47,443 bases of DNA from a virus. The stretch is from the IMG/VR virus record IMGVR_UViG_3300027973_000078, positions 1-47,443 of that record. One strand, given 5' to 3'. Of the stretch, positions 41,146 to 47,443 are shown one piece after another. The position numbers and the translations under genes are program-made. Numbering within the stretch: position 1 is the stretch's first letter; the number at the start of each line of letters is the position of its first letter. The notes below the pieces were generated by a model. That model had not been told where the DNA came from. It saw only the letters and a list, made by a program, of their open reading frames with translations, and did not search any database.

Positions 41146-41517
41146 ATGAATCATTTAAAAGAACTATTTGATCAAAACTTCAAAAAAGCAATGATTGTCA
41201 ATAATCCTGAAAGATTCAAAAGACGTTATAAAACACTGTATTATGATGTGATCATTCCAACGCTTGAATTTGCATACAATGAAACCCAAAATAATAAAGG
41301 GCAACTAATTGAAGTTGTAAGGAATTCAAGAACATTGGCTGCTGATATTGCATCAACTGAAAAGGCACTTGAAATTTGGAAACATGAATTCCTTCAGAGA
41401 TTTGGAACTGACAATATTTCAGAAGTAATGAAAAAAATTGATAACCTTCAAGAAAACAATGAATCTTACAGGAAACTAGCAAGGCGATATTTATCAGAAC
41501 AATCAAATAATAAGTAA
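41146..41517 (+). CDS. Small coiled-coil protein, unknown
   Basis: A 123-residue, mostly helical, basic protein (ELFDQNFKKAMIVNNPERFKRRYKTLYYDVIIPTLEF; ISEVMKKIDNLQENNESYRKLARRYL). Likely coiled coil. It belongs to the same operon as its neighbours. No family recognised. Confidence 0.65.
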   Translation: MNHLKELFDQNFKKAMIVNNPERFKRRYKTLYYDVIIPTLEFAYNETQNNKGQLIEVVRNSRTLAADIASTEKALEIWKHEFLQRFGTDNISEVMKKIDNLQENNESYRKLARRYLSEQSNNK

Positions 41518-41532
41518 ATAATAAAATAAACC

Positions 41533-42663
41533 ATGGCAAAAACAACCATCGCAGAACCAGTTGTGAAAACAACAGAAAAAACACCAGTTATCATAACTAC
41601 TGAAACATTTGAAGATCCAGCATTGAATCAGCTGAATGACTATTTACTGACAACAGATCAAGTGATTGATCAAGCAAAGAATTCAATGGTAATGGATTCA
41701 ATTGGATCTGATGAAAAACTGAATCAGTTCATTGAATCATATTCATCATTGATTATTTCAGGAATTGAGGACATGACAACGTATAAAGTTGTTTCATCTG
41801 CAATTTCAGAAGTTAAAAAAATGCGCACAAATCTTGAAAAGAAACGAAAAGAATTAACAGCACCAGCACTTAGATTTCAAAAGGCCTTAATTGATGTTGA
41901 AAATTCATATTCACCAAGGTTGAAGGAACTAGAAGAAAAATTGAAAGCTGAAAAAACACGCATTGATGATGCAAAAGAAGCAGCCAAAAAAGTTCTTTAC
42001 AATGAACGGGTTAATAAATTGGTTGCAGCTGGTTATGAACTTGCAAGCGGATTTTTCATCTGTGGTGCATTTCAAGTTCCAACAACTGAAATAACAGAAT
42101 TTACAGATGATGAAATTCAATTCTATATCCTTGAAGGTACAAAAGAACTTGAAAGAAGAAAAGCAGAACAATTGCGAAAAGATGAACAGGAACGTTTCTT
42201 GAAAGAACAACGTGAAGCAATTGAAAATGAAAAACGTGAACTTGCAGAATTGAAAGCTGAAATGATTCAGATGAAATCTGATATATTGAAGGAACGTGAA
42301 GAAATCCAGGCGCAAAAAACAGCACTTGAACACACATATGAAAAAACTGCTGAACAACCAGTTGAAACAGTTGCAGAACAACCAGCAATGAATCCAAATC
42401 CAATTGAAGGTGTTTCACCAACGATTGAACAACCAATTAAAATGTTCGAACAACCAAAACCACCAATTCAAAGCACATCAGAAAAGATTGCTGCATTAAA
42501 TATTCAACCTGTTGTTATTCCAACTGATGTTCCAATTACTGTTTCAGAAGAATTCAAGCGTGGGTTTGATTACTGTAAAACTGAAGTATGTAATATCTTG
42601 AAAACTAGATCTGATTTAAAATCTAGAGCAGAATTTATTGAAGCAATCAACATGTTGGGTTAA
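41533..42663 (+). CDS. Large coiled-coil protein, unknown
   Basis: A 376-residue protein. Residues about 85-155 (SEVKKMRTNLEKKRKELTAPALRFQKALIDVENSYSPRLKELEEKLKAE) and 205-275 (ERRKAEQLRKDEQERFLKEQREAIENEKRELAELKAEM) are coiled coils, separated by a small folded part around 165-200. A proline-rich linker (about 280-325) leads to a helical end (EEFKRGFDYCKTEVCNILKTRSD). The first block resembles phage recombination-associated coiled-coil proteins (DUF1351 and kin). It is the largest gene of the accessory operon. No catalytic motif seen. Confidence 0.6.
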   Translation: MAKTTIAEPVVKTTEKTPVIITTETFEDPALNQLNDYLLTTDQVIDQAKNSMVMDSIGSDEKLNQFIESYSSLIISGIEDMTTYKVVSSAISEVKKMRTNLEKKRKELTAPALRFQKALIDVENSYSPRLKELEEKLKAEKTRIDDAKEAAKKVLYNERVNKLVAAGYELASGFFICGAFQVPTTEITEFTDDEIQFYILEGTKELERRKAEQLRKDEQERFLKEQREAIENEKRELAELKAEMIQMKSDILKEREEIQAQKTALEHTYEKTAEQPVETVAEQPAMNPNPIEGVSPTIEQPIKMFEQPKPPIQSTSEKIAALNIQPVVIPTDVPITVSEEFKRGFDYCKTEVCNILKTRSDLKSRAEFIEAINMLG

Positions 42664-42914
42664 TGAAAGCAACAACAAAAATCATCATAATATTGACATA
42701 TGCCTTGTATGTGTCAATATTTGTTTTCTTCATATTTATGTGTATAACATACGGAAATAGAAAACAATCAAAAATTCAAACACCTGAAACATTTTATTAT
42801 GTAAAACCAGTTACAATAACTGATTCAAACAGGATTGATTATGATTGGGTTAATGATAATGAATTGCATGTGAATAAACGTAGTGTTTATGATTATATGA
42901 TTAATTGCCACTAA
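42663..42914 (+). CDS. Small membrane protein, unknown
   Basis: An 83-residue protein whose ATG starts on the last base of the preceding stop codon. One N-terminal membrane helix (about 5-30, KIIIILTYALYVSIFVFFIFMCITYG) is followed by a short periplasmic or cytoplasmic part with many Asn and Asp. No family recognised. A small hydrophobic product next to early genes may act on the host membrane or block other phages. Confidence 0.55.
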   Translation: MKATTKIIIILTYALYVSIFVFFIFMCITYGNRKQSKIQTPETFYYVKPVTITDSNRIDYDWVNDNELHVNKRSVYDYMINCH

Positions 42915-42965
42915 CGGATGGTGCTATGAGAAGTAGCGGATTGATAAAAACTAAACTTTAAGTTT

Positions 42966-43868
42966 ATGACTGATTTTAAAAATACACCTGAACTTTCAGA
43001 AAACACCGAAACCGCTATTTCTTATAGCACGTGTTATGCCTCGTTTTTATACGTTGTTTTGTTTTCTGGGGGTCGTACTTCCGCATTTTTAGCAAAGTAT
43101 ATGAAAGAACACCCACATTATAAAAACTGCATTTTTGTTTTTATGAATACTGGAAAAGAACGTGAAGAAACTTTGCAATTTGCTGATAAATGCGATAAAG
43201 AATTTGGATTGAATTTAGTTTATTTAGAGGCATTAGTAAATAATGAAAAAGGGAAAGGAACAACTTATACAATAGTTGACTTTGAAACTGCATCAAGAAA
43301 TGGAGAACCATTTGAATCTATGTTAAAAAAATATCCTTTACCTAATAATATGGCTTCTAATTGCACAAGAGAATTGAAACAAAGACCTATTGATGCTTAT
43401 TTGCGTGATAATTACAAAGATTTTGATATTATTAAAGTAGTAGGAATTAGAGCAGATGAAGCACATCGAAAAAGCGTAAATGCTGAAATTGAAAAAGTGA
43501 TTTATCCTTTATGTGATGAAGTGAAAATTGATAGTCGATTTATTTGTAATTGGTGGGAAAAGCAAAGTTTTGATTTAGGATTAAAAGACTATCAAGGTAA
43601 TTGTGATTTATGCTTTAAAAAGTCATTAAAAAAAAGATTGACAATTATAAAAGAAAATCCTGAAAGTGCTAAATGGTGGCTTGAAATGGAACAAAAATAT
43701 AGTTCCGAAGAAATACCAAGATTTGATTTAAGAACGAATAAAAGCATTGAAGAATTAGTAGAAATGGCACAAAGACCATTTACTAAAGCACAAGATTTAC
43801 ACGAACTTTCACAACAACAATGTGATTTATTTGAATTTGAAACGGATTGTTTCTGCAAGGCTTCTTAA
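42966..43868 (+). CDS. PAPS-reductase-like PP-loop protein, probably imported
   Basis: A 300-residue protein of the phosphoadenosine phosphosulfate reductase family. The PP-loop SGGRTSAFLAKYM starts at about residue 34, with VFMNTGKEREETLQFADKC after it and 'DFDIIKVVGIRADEAHRKS' and CDLCFKKSLKKR in the late part. The latter Cys pair and the C-terminal CDLFEFETDCFC may bind metal. The first 25 residues do not belong to the family. An inverted repeat, GTTATGCCTC/GAGGCATAAC, brackets the family part (43033-43042, 43872-43881), and codon choice differs from neighbours. I infer an inserted cassette. Phage relatives may modify nucleotides or thiolate RNA, but the function is not known. Confidence 0.75.
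   Translation: MTDFKNTPELSENTETAISYSTCYASFLYVVLFSGGRTSAFLAKYMKEHPHYKNCIFVFMNTGKEREETLQFADKCDKEFGLNLVYLEALVNNEKGKGTTYTIVDFETASRNGEPFESMLKKYPLPNNMASNCTRELKQRPIDAYLRDNYKDFDIIKVVGIRADEAHRKSVNAEIEKVIYPLCDEVKIDSRFICNWWEKQSFDLGLKDYQGNCDLCFKKSLKKRLTIIKENPESAKWWLEMEQKYSSEEIPRFDLRTNKSIEELVEMAQRPFTKAQDLHELSQQQCDLFEFETDCFCKAS
43033..43042 (+). repeat. 10-bp inverted repeat, left arm
   Basis: GTTATGCCTC, the reverse complement of 43872-43881. It lies in codons about 23-26 of the PAPS-reductase-like gene, just before the family domain. Confidence 0.6.
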
Positions 43869-43871
43869 AAT

Positions 43872-43881
43872 GAGGCATAAC
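43872..43881 (+). repeat. 10-bp inverted repeat, right arm
   Basis: GAGGCATAAC, 3 bases after the PAPS-reductase-like stop. Confidence 0.6.
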
Positions 43882-43915
43882 TACTTGCTAACAGAACATT
43901 TAATAACACGAAACC

Positions 43916-44143
43916 ATGCGTATTACCTTAGATTTATATTGCAAATACCGATTAAATTTTGCTACTAATTATGTTTTCACAACAGAACCAAAATTATTAA
44001 TAAACACAAAGTCAGGTAGGGTTATAAAGCAAATAATGAAAGGCAGTACAATAGGCTATATTGTTAATAGTAAATTCTATTCGTTAACCAAGTTGCGTGA
44101 ACACTTGGAATTGATACCAATCAAAGAAAATTTACCTTTTTAA
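43916..44143 (+). CDS. Small protein, unknown
   Basis: A 75-residue beta-rich protein that I do not recognise (MRITLDLYCKYRLNFATNYVF; VIKQIMKGSTIGYIVNSKFYSLTKLREHL). It follows the imported segment by 47 bases, is preceded by an A-rich leader, and precedes a 92-residue protein by 11 bases. It ends ENLPF, an SSB-tail-like tip, which is probably chance. Confidence 0.55.
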   Translation: MRITLDLYCKYRLNFATNYVFTTEPKLLINTKSGRVIKQIMKGSTIGYIVNSKFYSLTKLREHLELIPIKENLPF

Positions 44144-44154
44144 AATAATTTAAT

Positions 44155-44433
44155 ATGAATATTCCAACACAACACCCAAACGCATTAACACAGCAGGATT
44201 TCGAGCCTACTGAAAAACCGTATTCAGTACGAAGAAAAAAAACACATAAAGGTAAAGTTGCACCAATAAATACGGTTTATTTAACCGTTTCATTTAAACG
44301 TTTCTTTGGCACTCAAACAACCAAATATGAAAGCACACAACACATCAAAGGTGGACTTTCTAAGGAACAAGAAACAATGATTGGTGAAATGATGTACAAT
44401 TCATTATTAACCAAATACAAATTATCAAGATAG
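44155..44433 (+). CDS. Small protein, unknown
   Basis: A 92-residue basic protein. The first 40 residues have little predicted structure (TEKPYSVRRKKTHKGKVAP), followed by a beta strand (TVYLTVSFKRFFGTQ) and a closing helix (SKEQETMIGEMMYNSLLTKY). A nucleic-acid-binding role is suggested only by charge. Two bases separate it from the next gene. Confidence 0.55.
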   Translation: MNIPTQHPNALTQQDFEPTEKPYSVRRKKTHKGKVAPINTVYLTVSFKRFFGTQTTKYESTQHIKGGLSKEQETMIGEMMYNSLLTKYKLSR

Positions 44434-44435
44434 TT

Positions 44436-44636
44436 ATGGTAAAAAGAACATATTTCACCAAACAAGATATGATTGATTTTGGAAAATTTATTGTTTCAGA
44501 TGCCAGGCGTGGAATAAAGCAACGTGAAGCACGCAAATCATTTGATGAAGGAATAATCAATTCACTTGGTTGGGCTGCTGCTGAAAGGTTTGTTTGTGAA
44601 AAGGATCTGGAACTATGGAAACAACAGAAGCAATGA
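44436..44636 (+). CDS. Small helical protein upstream of the HNH gene
   Basis: A 66-residue helical protein: KQDMIDFGKFIVSDARRGIKQREARKSFDEGIINSLGWAAAERFV. No family recognised. Its stop TGA overlaps an ATG of the HNH gene (ATGA at 44633-44636), which suggests that the HNH protein can start at 44633. Confidence 0.55.
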   Translation: MVKRTYFTKQDMIDFGKFIVSDARRGIKQREARKSFDEGIINSLGWAAAERFVCEKDLELWKQQKQ

Positions 44637-45229
44637 GTAGATACTGGACCACGCAAGAAGATGGCTTCATTAAGGACAATTTCCAAACAATGAATTGCAC
44701 TGATATTTCTATTTCAATTAACAGAACCAAAAGTGCTGTTAAAAATAGAGTGCATATATTAGGGTTGTATATTGATAGAACAAATTTGACACCTGAAAGA
44801 TTAGGACAATATCCAAAAGGAAATGTTCCATTAAACAAAGGTGTTAAAATGTCACCTGAATTATATGAAAAGGCAAAACGTACAATGTTCAAAAAAGGAA
44901 ATAAACCACACAACACAAGAATCAAAGGTGAATTTTCTGATCGTCTAGATAATACAGGAAAATTATACAGGTATATCAAAATAAAAGATTCACACTGGCA
45001 ATTATACCACCGTTATGTTTGGGAACAGATTAACGGCAAAGTACCAAAAGGACATGTTGTTGCATTCTTTGATGGTAACACGCTAAATTGTGTTATTGAA
45101 AATTTAAAACTGATTACACGTGCTGATAATGCAATTAGAAATTCAATTTATCAATATCCAAAAGAAGTTCAAGAATTAATAAAATTAAAAAACAAACTAA
45201 AAAAACAATGCGATGCACATCAACCATAA
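44615..45229 (+). CDS. HNH homing-type endonuclease
   Basis: A 204-residue protein. Residues about 9-50 (RYWTTQEDGFIKDNF...INRTKSAVKNRVHILGL) form a SANT/Myb-like helix-turn-helix. Residues about 130-170 carry the HNH core: YHRYVWEQINGK, then PKGHVVAFFDGNTLNC and IENLKLITR, with His132, His147, Asp153, Asn155 and Asn163. This is the free-standing HNH type often found in phages. The start is 44615 or, at the ATGA overlap with the preceding gene, 44633; both are in frame. The stop overlaps the next gene by 17 bases. Confidence 0.88.
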   Translation: METTEAMSRYWTTQEDGFIKDNFQTMNCTDISISINRTKSAVKNRVHILGLYIDRTNLTPERLGQYPKGNVPLNKGVKMSPELYEKAKRTMFKKGNKPHNTRIKGEFSDRLDNTGKLYRYIKIKDSHWQLYHRYVWEQINGKVPKGHVVAFFDGNTLNCVIENLKLITRADNAIRNSIYQYPKEVQELIKLKNKLKKQCDAHQP

Positions 45230-45671
45230 TTTACCACCACTAAAAACGCCAATCAAGCGTATTTCAGATGGAAAAACAATAATCATTAATTCAATGGTTC
45301 ATTATCCAGGAACAGAACAATATGCAGTTGAAGTGATTGAAGGATTTGGGGCGTTTGCCAAAACCGAAAGATTCACAATCAGTGAACATGCGCTGGATGA
45401 TTTTAATTCACAATTTAATATAAACGTAAAAAAACAACAAATTATTATGGAAACAAATAACACTGAAGTGCTGGAACAGAATAAAGATAATTTCAATGAA
45501 GTTAGATCAATCCTATTTGATACAATGCGAGGACTGAAAGATGGATCAGTTAAACCGGATGTTGCAAAACAAATATCAGAAACAGCACAAACAATTATAA
45601 ATACCGTGAAAGTTGAACTTGATTTTGTGAAAATGTCTGGTGGACGTGACAAACCAAGAATGCTGTCTTGA
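45213..45671 (+). CDS. Small protein, unknown, two-part
   Basis: A 152-residue protein of two different parts. Residues 1-70 are beta-rich (TPIKRISDGKTIIINSMVHYPGTEQYAVEVIEGFG). Residues 77-152, starting with an internal Met (ETNNTEVLEQNKDNF), are helical, with DTMRGLKDGSVKPDVAKQISETAQTIINTVKVELDFVK, a pattern found in many small phage proteins. An internal start at 45447 would give the second part alone. Function unknown. It overlaps the HNH gene by 17 bases. Confidence 0.55.
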   Translation: MHINHNLPPLKTPIKRISDGKTIIINSMVHYPGTEQYAVEVIEGFGAFAKTERFTISEHALDDFNSQFNINVKKQQIIMETNNTEVLEQNKDNFNEVRSILFDTMRGLKDGSVKPDVAKQISETAQTIINTVKVELDFVKMSGGRDKPRMLS

Positions 45672-45742
45672 TGCGCTGCTGGTCCATGCTTGGAAAATGT
45701 ATTATAGCAATCATTTTTCTAATTATTTACAGTCTTATGTAA
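45671..45742 (+). CDS. Possible 23-residue membrane peptide
   Basis: A very short frame (ATG 45671 to TAA 45740-45742), whose start overlaps the preceding stop (TGATG). The product MRCWSMLGKCIIAIIFLIIY... is a single hydrophobic helix. The overlap is typical of translated neighbours, but a frame this short can be chance. It is followed at once by a terminator. Confidence 0.35.
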   Translation: MRCWSMLGKCIIAIIFLIIYSLM

Positions 45743-45746
45743 CAAA

Positions 45747-45776
45747 AAAAATCCTGACTATCAATCAGGATTTTTT
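45747..45776. terminator. Bidirectional terminator between early operon and acidic gene
   Basis: AAAAATCCTGA and TCAGGATTTTT (45747-45757 with 45765-45775), with an A-run before and T-run after. It separates two converging transcripts. Confidence 0.85.
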
Positions 45777-45779
45777 TAT

Positions 45780-46439
45780 TTAATCAATTATCTGGTCCAT
45801 CATATCAATTTCATAATAATCTTCTGAAATATCATCATCATCATCATCATTATCATCAAACAAAACTGGTGATCCATCAAAATCTTCTGGATCATCTTCC
45901 ATTGTAGGTTCATCATCAACCTGATATTCTGGTACTTCATGTTTTAAATCCTTTTCATGCGAAACAGGAATAATTTCACGCCTTACAACCTTATCCATCA
46001 TTATTTTGTTTTCATCAAGCCTTTGAAGGTTATACAATGTGTATTCATCTTCAGTGATTGATTCCTTTGCAATGATTTTCTTTACATCCTTAAACAGTGT
46101 AATTCCATTTTCAGTTTTAACAACACGGAACACATCATTGTTCATTTTATTGAATTTTGATACAACACATCTTATTGTTGATTCTTTACCATTTATGATT
46201 GGTTGCTTTCCTGTATGTTGGTTGTAACCACTCCAATCATTTATTTGCTTTAAAATTGATTCAGTTGTGTTCATGTATTTTCTGTTATTTGTTTTGGTAA
46301 CTTTTGTGAATTCATTAGTTAATTTTTCAAAACTGAATTGCCCTTCAATTTTTTCCAATTCTTGTTTTGCACTATAAATGTCTTTATTGACAATTATTGA
46401 TGATCCTTTTTTCATTATTTTAATTAGTTCTATTTCCAT
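45780..46439 (-). CDS. Protein with very acidic C-terminus, unknown
   Basis: A 219-residue protein that I do not recognise. Residues 1-150 are mixed alpha/beta and rather basic (IVNKDIYSAKQELEKIEGQF; STIRCVVSKFNKMNN; FKDVKKIIAKESI). Residues about 155-219 are highly acidic, including a run of six Asp (DDNDDDDDD) and EDDPEDFDGS. Such tails occur in DNA-mimic anti-restriction proteins and in SSB-like or histone-binding proteins, but the type here is unknown. It is transcribed alone, from a promoter facing the non-coding region, as an early gene would be. A start at Met9 (46415) is also possible. Confidence 0.65.
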   Translation of the reverse strand: MEIELIKIMKKGSSIIVNKDIYSAKQELEKIEGQFSFEKLTNEFTKVTKTNNRKYMNTTESILKQINDWSGYNQHTGKQPIINGKESTIRCVVSKFNKMNNDVFRVVKTENGITLFKDVKKIIAKESITEDEYTLYNLQRLDENKIMMDKVVRREIIPVSHEKDLKHEVPEYQVDDEPTMEDDPEDFDGSPVLFDDNDDDDDDISEDYYEIDMMDQIID

Positions 46440-46476
46440 AATAAGTAAATTAAATTATAATTTTATTATTTTTCAT

Positions 46477-46484
46477 CAAATATA
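46477..46484 (-). promoter_or_regulatory. Promoter candidate for the acidic-tail gene
   Basis: Minus strand TATATTTG, a consensus -7 box, 37 bases before ATG 46439. The upstream TTTG is nearer than usual (11 bases). Confidence 0.55.
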
Positions 46485-46748
46485 ACTATAATTATCAAAC
46501 CCTAGATATTGTTTTCAAAATAAAATAAATATGAACTGTAAATATTTACAAAAAATACATAGCTTTTGTATAAAACAGATTAATTAATTATTTACAATAC
46601 AACAAAAACTACTTATTTATACCAATATTCTACACAATAAACCATAAAAACCACTTAAAAACACTAAAATATTATACTACATACCCTAAAAACTACTTAT
46701 TTATTATAAATATTTATTACTCTAGATTTACAAAACGACTAAAAAACA

Positions 46749-46802
46749 GGGTTTACAACAAAATTTTGTTGCTAAGCAACGGTTGTTGCAACACGGAAAC
46801 CC
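46749..46802. other. Nested hairpin / cruciform-prone element
   Basis: GGGTTT (46749-46754) pairs with AAACCC (46797-46802). Inside are two palindromes, CAACAAAATTTTGTTG (46756-46771, perfect 8+8) and GTTGCTAAGCAAC (46768-46780), and a third possible one, TTGTTGCAACA. It resembles an origin hairpin or a folded RNA. Confidence 0.5.
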
Positions 46803-47361
46803 TTGCTATCACTCGATTGCAACAAAACAACACAAATTCCAACATATAGCTATATATATAGAGAGTATAATAAAAATAATCATCAACAAAAATACACCTC
46901 TCTTATATTATATATATTTATATTTATATGTAGTAATGTAGTAATTAAGACGTGAACGCCCATTTTTAAAGGGCTGGAGGGTTGCAACAAAATCAAAATA
47001 AAATGTAGTAATTACAACAAAACGACTTAATGTATTGATAATCAGCATGTAAAAATGTTGCAACTGTTGTTGTGATGATGTAGTACATGAATGAATGATG
47101 ATGTGTGTGTCTATGTGTGGATGTATGGATGATGATGTGACACACTGATGATGATGTATGTGTTAAGCCTTCAATTACACACAGTGAAAGATTGGTTTGA
47201 ATGATTGAATGGTGACACGTAACGAATGATAATGATACTTAATGTGTAATGTGATGTAATAAAGTATTTGAGTGCCTTAAATCGAGCGAATGAATGGTAA
47301 GCACATGAGGTGTCAATAATATTTATTCTTATTTATGTACACACGGCTGTTTATTTAATGT

Positions 47362-47407
47362 TTATCCATAAGGTGTTAAACATAAGGTGTTAAACATAAG
47401 GTACTAC
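47362..47407 (+). repeat. Tandem 14-bp repeats with DnaA-box-like site
   Basis: CATAAGGTGTTAAA occurs at 47367-47380 and 47381-47394, and its first 8 bases again at 47395-47402. TTATCCATA (47362-47370) differs by one base from the DnaA box TTATCCACA and overlaps the first repeat. The layout resembles iterons. Confidence 0.6.
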
Positions 47408-47419
47408 CAGCGTTTTCAA

Positions 47420-47443
47420 GGCTTTGCGCAATAAATGCGAAGC
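47420..47443. other. Junction dyad and right copy of the terminal repeat (cos candidate)
   Basis: GGCTTTGCGCA (47420-47430) is followed by ATAAA and TGCGAAGC(C), the last C being position 14 on the circle. The arms pair with a two-base bulge around the ATAAA loop. The 13-bp terminal repeat (47431-47443) covers loop and right arm. Dyad symmetry near the cut is known for lambda cosN. Confidence 0.5.

Larger units (their letters stand above)
46440..47443. other. 1.0-kb non-coding region, origin/cos candidate
   Basis: No convincing gene lies here. Together with positions 1-125 it forms about 1.13 kb of non-coding DNA across the junction. It holds very AT-rich parts (for example TATATATATAG near 46850, TATATATATTTATATTTATA near 46910), a nested hairpin set (46749-46802), many GATGATG/TGTG repeats (about 47065-47165), a DnaA-box-like site, three tandem 14-bp repeats and the junction dyad. 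Confidence 0.7.

Noticed and set aside
42966-43868. DndC-type phosphorothioation gene as part of a defence system
   Set aside because: No dndB, dndD or dndE partner lies nearby, and the protein is of the general phage PAPS-reductase kind, so there is no support for that system.
46440-47443. CRISPR-like array or tRNA genes in the non-coding region
   Set aside because: The repeats are too short and without regular spacers. The nested hairpin at 46749-46802 has no tRNA loops or CCA-end layout, and I found no tRNA elsewhere.
1-47443. Temperate lifestyle (integrase, attachment site, CI-type repressor)
   Set aside because: No tyrosine or serine recombinase, transposase or full-length repressor is visible; the only HTH regulators are very small. 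The phage is more likely lytic, but an unrecognised mode cannot be excluded.

Overview
The window looks like the complete genome, or nearly so, of a contractile-tailed (myovirus-type) bacteriophage of a low-GC Bacteroidota host, probably a flavobacterium. Three things point there. Start codons follow A-rich leaders rather than Shine-Dalgarno sequences. Promoter candidates have the Bacteroidota -7 form TAnnTTTG. The lipoprotein, spanin and cell-wall genes are of types common in phages of that phylum. The first and last 13 bases are identical (ATAAATGCGAAGC), so the ends either meet in a circle or are the two copies of a cohesive end. Size and gene content recall the ~47 kb contractile phages of Flavobacterium columnare, but that link is only a guess. 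There is no integrase and no recognisable DNA or RNA polymerase gene.

Layout. Positions 1-3146 hold a small membrane protein and the terminase (Nu1-like small subunit, GpA-like large subunit), closed by a terminator. Positions 3242-7476 hold a minus-strand operon of five sugar-related genes: three glycosyltransferases, a left-handed beta-helix acyltransferase and an AsnB-type amidotransferase. From 7562 the plus-strand late region encodes a Mu-like tail: sheath, tube, frameshifted chaperone, tape measure, baseplate and fibres, with a lipoprotein gene that has its own promoter. The head genes follow: gpW-like joiner, portal, ClpP-like protease/scaffold, decoration protein, major capsid protein and connectors. 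A tandem ribbon-helix-helix regulator gene on the minus strand splits the head block. Tail genes therefore lie between terminase and head genes, an unusual order.

Lysis genes (holin candidates, unimolecular spanin, endolysin candidate) occupy 29.7-32.2 kb, interrupted by a 0.7 kb segment full of RNA-like hairpins. The early/replication region runs from 32.4 to 45.7 kb. It has RecT and RecE-like genes with a tiny third gene on the minus strand, then divergently a small HTH regulator, SSB, a RadD-like helicase, a DnaQ-like exonuclease, a VRR-NUC nuclease and a primase-helicase. After these come many small unknown genes, a PAPS-reductase-like gene that looks imported, and an HNH endonuclease. 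A lone acidic-tailed gene on the minus strand faces about 1.1 kb of non-coding DNA (46440 through the junction to 125) that carries hairpins, tandem 14-bp repeats, a DnaA-box-like site and a junction-spanning dyad; this is the best candidate for an origin and a cos site.

Points most worth following: (1) one glycosyltransferase starts with a domain that also forms the N-terminus of the head protein just after the capsid gene; (2) two divergent promoter regions, 18 kb apart, share a 24-bp block and identical spacing, and one of them belongs to the ribbon-helix-helix regulator gene; (3) the phage lipoprotein has an autonomous host-type promoter inside the tail operon; (4) the amidotransferase has lost glutamine-binding residues.
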